10,698 nucleotides of DNA from an uncultured Clostridium sp. GTDB lineage: Bacteria; Bacillota; Clostridia; Clostridiales; Clostridiaceae. Positions 7,220 to 10,698 of this stretch are shown here, in pieces. Below the pieces are notes generated by a model. That model was not told the origin of the DNA, did no database searches, and saw only the letters and a program-made list of their open reading frames with translations. The position numbers were made by a program, and so were the translations under genes. Numbering within the stretch: position 1 is the first letter of the stretch; the number at the start of each line of letters is the position of its first letter. The stretch spans positions 1 through 10,698 of the forward strand of contig NZ_CALEVF010000229.1 in assembly GCF_937920395.1 (NCBI RefSeq). The letters run 5' to 3'.

Positions 7220-8116
7220 ATGAAAACTCAAGTGAATACAGATGATAATAGTTCGTCAACTTTAAAGGCTGATAAAATAAGAATAGAAATAAAAGATAAA
7301 TTAAATATTACAATAAATGAAATTTCTGCGGAGGAAAAAATTTCACTTATACACACACAGGAGTATAAAGCAGGTGACAAAATTTGTTTTACTAATTTCT
7401 CAGAAAATAAATACTTAGTTGTTAATATAGATGGTGAATTGTCTGAGGCGTTAATATATGTACCGGAAAGCACATTAGAATTTGCTATACCTTTTGGCGA
7501 TGATTCCATACCATATTCTCCAGATGCTTTTAAGGGTAACACTCATATTATAAAAATGCGTATTGCTAAAAAAGAGGAAGTTTACTGTTATCGAAACATT
7601 GCAAAAAATGTAATGGATCAACGTGGAGAAACAACATATTACCCTCATGCAACAGCCAATGTTGAGACCAGAAATGAGGCAGTATTTGCTGCTCGAAATA
7701 CCATTGATGGACAAATTAATACTAAGGGGCATGGCGTATGGCCATACGAATCTTGGGGGACTTGGCAAAGAGCAGATGCAGAACTTATTGTTGATTTTGG
7801 TAGGGTGGTAGAAGTGGATAAAATCGCTTTATACTTAAGAGCAGATTTTCCACATGATACTTATTGGAAGACTACAAAAATAGTATTCTCTGATGGAACT
7901 CAAAAGAATGTGCAACTTATAAAAACCGATAAGGCTCAATATATTGAGTTTGATAAAAAAAGGATCAGCTGGGTTAAACTAATGAATATTGAGAAAGCTA
8001 ATGAACCGTCAGAATTTGCAGCATTAACAGAAATTCAGATTTATGGTATTGATATTAAGGGTATACCAACTTTTTATGATAGAAGAGAAGGGAATACTAA
8101 TAAGGTAATAGTTTAA
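7220..8116 (+). CDS. Intracellular F5/8C (discoidin/CBM32-like) domain protein
   Basis: The 298-residue protein lacks a signal peptide and membrane segments. Residues 1-125 or so form a beta-rich N-terminal region of no family I can name (AGDKICFTNF, YLVVNIDGEL). Residues about 140-276 look like an F5/8 type C jelly roll: ARNTIDGQIN (158-167), GVWPYESWGTW (172-182), AELIVDFGRVVEVDKIALY (187-205) and the closing strand ALTEIQIYG (268-276). Such domains usually bind glycans. Relatives I recall occur as small cytoplasmic proteins near polysaccharide-use genes. A role in holding or sensing imported oligosaccharide is possible but unproven. The start is ATG with GGAGGT 5 nt upstream. Arginine codons are host-like (6 AGA, 2 AGG, 2 CGA, 2 CGT), so it probably belonged to the resident locus. 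Confidence 0.7.
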   Translation: MKTQVNTDDNSSSTLKADKIRIEIKDKLNITINEISAEEKISLIHTQEYKAGDKICFTNFSENKYLVVNIDGELSEALIYVPESTLEFAIPFGDDSIPYSPDAFKGNTHIIKMRIAKKEEVYCYRNIAKNVMDQRGETTYYPHATANVETRNEAVFAARNTIDGQINTKGHGVWPYESWGTWQRADAELIVDFGRVVEVDKIALYLRADFPHDTYWKTTKIVFSDGTQKNVQLIKTDKAQYIEFDKKRISWVKLMNIEKANEPSEFAALTEIQIYGIDIKGIPTFYDRREGNTNKVIV

Positions 8117-8159
8117 TATAATAGTATATTTAATAGCTATTTTTTTATGGCTTTAGGGG

Positions 8160-8405
8160 GTTACTTTTGCCTTATTAGGAACTAAAGATACTACCGTTTA
8201 TTTTTCTATATATATTGTCAATACAACAAAGCGGTTTCTGATATTAAATATAGATGGTAGTATTAAAAATGTTATTACAAAATTATCGCTAATTAAAATA
8301 CAAATAATTGTATCTGAGTTTAAAACTGAACTAGCACCAAAATTATTTGGTGAATCAAGAGTAATGATTAACTCTGCTGAGGATATTAAAAAATTAGAGG
8401 AATGA
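8160..8405 (+). pseudogene. Start-less gene fragment, unidentified
   Basis: An open frame of 81 sense codons ends at TGA 8403-8405 and is closed upstream by TAG at 8154-8156. It has no ATG, GTG or TTG start near its 5' end; the first ATG is about 60 codons in. The residues look like real protein (LNIDGSIKNVITKLSLIKI, then LAPKLFGESRVMINSAEDIK), which suggests the C-terminal part of a decayed gene. I do not recognise the family. Confidence 0.35.
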
Positions 8406-8604
8406 AGCCTATTAGATTTTTGATATATTTTATAACTTAAAGTAGATATTTATACCTTTAATATGTTAAATGGAATTTTATCCACTCGTATATATTTTAC
8501 TGTTTCAATTCCCCTTTTGCTATGCAAATCTTCAAATCAAAATAAAAAGCAGAAGTGGTTATAAAAACGGGTATAAATAAAAGTAAATGTTGCACTTTAT
8601 ACCA
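8406..8604. other. AT-rich spacer within the decayed zone
   Basis: No gene with start and ribosome binding site was seen. A 28-codon open stretch on the minus strand (roughly 8454-8539; core IETVKYIRVDKIPFNILKV) has protein-like composition and may be another relic, but is too short to assign. Confidence 0.25.
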
Positions 8605-8816
8605 ATGTACAAAGAAAAAAGGAAGAACGCCTTCGCAACTGATTTAGAAGAAACTTTAGAAACTAATTCAGAGAAATTTCCAGATGCATATTTAGAAGAT
8701 AATAATGTTACCCCTCATTATTATGTTATACTACAAGTAAAACCCTAAAATGCATAGTTATTTCTATTAATGACAATGAACAAACTACTGTTAATGGTAT
8801 AGATAATTTGATTTAA
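8605..8816 (+). pseudogene. Frameshifted small gene fragment, unidentified
   Basis: An ATG at 8605 opens 47 codons (MYKEKRKNAFATDLEE ... VTPHYYVILQVKP) ending at TAA 8746-8748. From about 8739 a second frame carries on (TLKCIVISINDNEQTTVNG) to TAA 8814-8816. The sense of a beta-strand-rich protein passing from one frame to the other suggests a single gene with a one-base indel near 8738-8745. No ribosome binding site precedes the ATG, so the true 5' end may also be lost. I cannot name the family. Confidence 0.3.
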
Positions 8817-8858
8817 ACAACTTTATTAATTATTTTATCCGGAGGCATTTTTTATTAT

Positions 8859-9050
8859 ATGATAGTGAATAAATCGGGTCAATATGAAACAGAAGATGGA
8901 TGGCTTTCACTTATAGGTGTTAGAAAAACTAATAGATTCAAAGATATAGAAGTAGAGTATTTTGATTCGGGATTTAAGATGCCAAGGGAAAATACTCAGG
9001 ATGAATTACTCAAATTATTCAACATGAAGCAGACCATTGTGATGGGATAG
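8859..9050 (+). CDS. Small hypothetical protein, possibly a truncated membrane protein
   Basis: The frame gives 63 residues from ATG 8859, beginning MIVNKSGQYETEDGWL. A GGAGG at 8841-8845 lies 13 nt upstream, longer than usual. The same frame is open upstream and reads TTLLIILSGGIFYY before the ATG, a hydrophobic run like a single transmembrane helix. This suggests that the original protein began further upstream and lost its start. After the TAG at 9048-9050 the frame reopens without shift to 9149. No family is recognised. It may be a relic rather than a working gene. Confidence 0.3.
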   Translation: MIVNKSGQYETEDGWLSLIGVRKTNRFKDIEVEYFDSGFKMPRENTQDELLKLFNMKQTIVMG

Positions 9051-9062
9051 TCATATAGAAAA

Positions 9063-9149
9063 ATGATAAGAGATTTATTCACGGTTGCCAGGAGATTTTA
9101 TGAGCGAAGCGAATTTGCTGAATTTTCAAATGAGATTGTAAATAAATGA
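9063..9149 (+). pseudogene. Short fragment in frame with the preceding one
   Basis: Twenty-eight codons from ATG 9063 read MIRDLFTVARRFYERSEFAE and end at TGA 9147-9149, in the same frame as 8859-9050 and separated from it by one TAG. It has the look of the amphipathic helical end of a protein. It could be the C-terminus of the same gene after a nonsense mutation, or a separate relic. It ends 13 nt before the hydrolase start, so its stop lies next to the hydrolase ribosome binding site. Confidence 0.25.
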
Positions 9150-9162
9150 TAGGAGCAAGGAA

Positions 9163-10059
9163 ATGGCAAGTATTCAAAGTAAAGTGCTAAATATTATATT
9201 GAAATATTCGAATATGAAAAATTCTTTTAATAAAGTATTTGATAGTGGTAAATTCGGTAAGGGTGATGTGAATGAACCACCAAAGAAATTATACTCAAGT
9301 TTAAATATTGAAAAAATCCAAGTAAGAGGAAGAAATACATTTATACTAAAACCAAAGAACGAATGCAATAAAATCCATATTCTATATCTACATGGTGGAG
9401 GTTATATATATGGTTTTAATAAAATTCATTTGAGTTTTTTTAATACCCTAGTTCGAGCATTAAATTGTACTATTATAGCACCGGATTATCCAGTAGCTCC
9501 TGAATTTACATATGAGGATTCCTTTGAAATGGTGATACCTATCTATAAAAAAATTATTACCAAAGTAGGTGGGGAAAATGTAATTCTTATGGGTGATTCT
9601 TCTGGAGGGGGATTTGCACTTGCATTGGCTCAAAAGATGAAGGAAGAAAATAATGATAAGGCAAATCAAGTAATATTAATATCTCCTTGGTTAGATATAA
9701 CTTTAAAAAATAAAGATATAATTGATATAGATTCTGAGGATCCTGTGCTAGGAATAAGTGGTTTAAAAAAGGCAGGAAAACTCTACGCAGGTGATGGTGA
9801 CGCTAATAATTATTTGTTAAGTCCAATAAATGGACAAATTGAAGGGTTAGGGAAAATAAGTATTTTTATTGGTACTAAAGATATATTAGAGGCTGATACA
9901 AGAAAGTTTAAATCAATTACAGAGGAAAAAGGTATTAATATTAATTATTATGAGTATAAAGATATGATTCATGTTTGGCCACTTTTCAATTTACCAGAAT
10001 CTAAAAAAGCAATAGAGCAAATAATTAGGTTGGTAAGATATAATAAACTAATTTTATAA
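9163..10059 (+). CDS. Alpha/beta hydrolase, HSL-type esterase/lipase
   Basis: The 298-residue protein has the hormone-sensitive-lipase family signatures. HGGG at 77-80 (oxyanion hole) is followed by GDSSGGG at 144-150 with nucleophile S146, the acid D240 in GTKDILEAD, and H270 in DMIHVW. PDYPVAPE (108-115) is also typical of the family. All catalytic residues are present and the length is normal. There is no signal peptide, so it is probably a cytoplasmic carboxylesterase acting on small acyl or acetyl esters. In this context removal of acetyl groups from imported oligosaccharides is possible, but the decayed zone between it and the cassette weakens the link. The start is ATG with AGGAG at 9151-9155. 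Arginine codons are host-like (4 AGA, 1 AGG, 1 CGA). Confidence 0.88.
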   Translation: MASIQSKVLNIILKYSNMKNSFNKVFDSGKFGKGDVNEPPKKLYSSLNIEKIQVRGRNTFILKPKNECNKIHILYLHGGGYIYGFNKIHLSFFNTLVRALNCTIIAPDYPVAPEFTYEDSFEMVIPIYKKIITKVGGENVILMGDSSGGGFALALAQKMKEENNDKANQVILISPWLDITLKNKDIIDIDSEDPVLGISGLKKAGKLYAGDGDANNYLLSPINGQIEGLGKISIFIGTKDILEADTRKFKSITEEKGININYYEYKDMIHVWPLFNLPESKKAIEQIIRLVRYNKLIL

Positions 10060-10119
10060 GGGAGAGAGAAGATAGGGGGTATTAAAAAAGATATAACATG
10101 TTTCACTTATAAACACTTT

Positions 10120-10163
10120 CAAATCTTAATTATGATTTGAGCGTTTTATTTTACGCTTATTTT
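10120..10163 (+). terminator. Tandem weak stem-loops after the hydrolase gene
   Basis: CAAATC/GATTTG (10120-10125 with 10134-10139) is followed at once by AGCGT/ACGCT (10140-10144 with 10153-10157) and TATTTTAG. The stems are short (6 and 5 bp), so this is only a possible terminator for the hydrolase gene. The remainder of 10060-10235 shows no gene. Confidence 0.3.
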
Positions 10164-10235
10164 AGTAGTGTTGAAACCTTTATAATTTAAAGGGAAATAA
10201 GTTTATATGTTGAATAGTGGTATTAAAGGCCAACT

Positions 10236-10283
10236 AAAACTGTTCCAGTTTTTAACAATGGTCTGGCCCCTTTCAAAGATTTG
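10236..10283 (+). repeat. REP-like double-hairpin repeat, copy 2 (inverted)
   Basis: AAAACTGTTCCAGTTTT (10237-10253) is a near-perfect palindrome (7-bp arms). It is followed by a degenerate GGTCTGGCCCC core (10260-10270) and CTTTCAAA. The reverse complement matches copy 1 at 488-536 with a few substitutions and a 1-nt gap. The two copies face opposite ways, about 9.7 kb apart. Confidence 0.6.
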
Positions 10284-10432
10284 AAGTGAAATGGACAAGC
10301 TATGTTGCTAATGACCACCGAGTACTTATGGCATTGTATCCTTTTGTTCCTGCAATATTAGGACTTATTGCCTTGGTAGTTTTCCCAAATATAAATCCGA
10401 ATAGTAGTATAATGAGTAAAATCCTCGACTAA
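10283..10432 (+). pseudogene. 3' relic of a GPH-type transporter gene
   Basis: Forty-nine codons without a start, entered directly from the REP-like repeat, end at TAA 10430-10432. They read one hydrophobic helix (LYPFVPAILGLIALVVF) and then a short tail ending SIMSKILD. This matches the C-terminal end of the intact transporter in the window, which has a Pro-containing last helix and a tail with FSKILRD. The relic therefore looks like the last helix and tail of a second GPH or other MFS transporter whose upstream part is gone. It ends in a good terminator, as a real gene end would. The family call is moderate because the fragment is short. Confidence 0.45.
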
Positions 10433-10451
10433 TTAATTAGTTGAGGATTTT
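10418..10451. terminator. Intrinsic terminator, probably bidirectional
   Basis: AAAATCCTCGACTAATT (10418-10434) pairs with 10435-10451 over 17 positions with one G-U and no separate loop. AT-rich sequence (ATAAAATTTTATATT) follows. The stop codon of the transporter relic lies inside the stem. The next gene converges from the right, so the structure could end both transcripts. Confidence 0.7.
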
Positions 10452-10459
10452 ATAAAATT

Positions 10460-10698
10460 TTATATTATTAAAGGTTTTATTGATTGTTGAAATTTAAATA
10501 TATTGCAGGGATCGTATATCGTTTTTACCACCATAAGAAGGGGATAATTTTTACCGTAGTAGGCATTTCCATAGTTTTTAAGCTCTGCATAAGGAAAATT
10601 TACATAGGTTCCATTTGTTAGCGGGTTAACATATTGTAAAACTTCTGCGACCCATTCTTTATAGATGTCTGAATCATCATCCTTTTCAAAGTCTGCTG
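10460..10698 (-). CDS. FAD-linked oxidase, C-terminal BBE domain (runs off window)
   Basis: The minus-strand frame enters from the right edge, gives 78 residues and stops at TAA (complement of 10460-10462). It carries the end of the berberine-bridge-enzyme (BBE) domain of PCMH-type FAD oxidoreductases: TYVNFPYAEL, then NYGNAYYGKNYPLLMVVK and the closing YDPCNIFKFQQSI. In this family the tail contributes to the flavin and substrate pocket; members oxidise sugars, alcohols or secondary metabolites. The FAD-binding domain would lie outside the window. It has no evident link to the uronate cassette and its direction is opposite. Confidence 0.85.
   Translation of the reverse strand, partial: ADFEKDDDSDIYKEWVAEVLQYVNPLTNGTYVNFPYAELKNYGNAYYGKNYPLLMVVKTIYDPCNIFKFQQSIKPLII

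Noticed and set aside
1..10698. CRISPR array, tRNA, rRNA or riboswitch
   Set aside because: No regularly spaced direct repeats, no tRNA-like cloverleaf with conserved T-loop, and no recognisable riboswitch core were seen on either strand.

Overview
The window looks like a low-GC Firmicutes chromosome, most likely Clostridium or a close relative. The evidence is strong A/T bias, AGA/ATA-rich codons in the flanking genes, strong GGAGG-type ribosome binding sites, and heavy gene decay with repeat and IS debris. Genus is an inference from composition only. No tRNA, rRNA or CRISPR array was seen.

Layout. The left end (1-880) holds the 5' end of a probable transposase gene running off the window (minus strand), a perfect stem-loop, and a small truncated minus-strand gene that runs into a REP-like repeat. 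Next is an unidentified, probably frameshifted plus-strand gene (809-1238), then a convergent AraC-family regulator (1309-2136, minus). The centre (2415-7068) is a compact sugar-acid utilisation cassette: a GH88 unsaturated glucuronyl hydrolase, a GPH-family sugar:cation symporter and a DUF2264 protein. An intracellular F5/8C-like (discoidin/CBM32-type) protein follows at 7220-8116. A decayed zone (8117-9150) precedes an HSL-type alpha/beta hydrolase (9163-10059). The right end has a second REP-like repeat in inverted orientation, the 3' relic of a second GPH transporter, a terminator, and the C-terminal BBE-domain end of a FAD-linked oxidase (minus strand, runs off the window).

How the genes fit together (inference). 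The AraC regulator, divergent from the cassette, probably senses a sugar. The symporter would import an oligosaccharide carrying uronic acid. GH88 would remove a terminal 4,5-unsaturated uronate, and the DUF2264 enzyme would act on the same or a related uronosyl linkage. None of these proteins shows a signal peptide, so processing after uptake is cytoplasmic. No polysaccharide lyase and no kduI/kduD/kdgK genes are visible here, so the steps before and after would be encoded elsewhere.

The main discovery is that the three-gene cassette (2415-7068) does not share the codon habits of its surroundings. Arginine is mostly CGT in it (33 of 54 by hand count, 6 AGA), against mostly AGA/AGG in the regulator, discoidin-like gene and hydrolase (20 of 27, 3 CGT). 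It reads like DNA from a Lactobacillales-type donor. Directly upstream lies a frameshifted fragment that resembles the N-terminus of a different GH88 gene in host-like codons, and a GPH-transporter C-terminal relic lies at 10283-10432. Together they suggest that a resident GH88/GPH locus decayed and was replaced by a transferred version.
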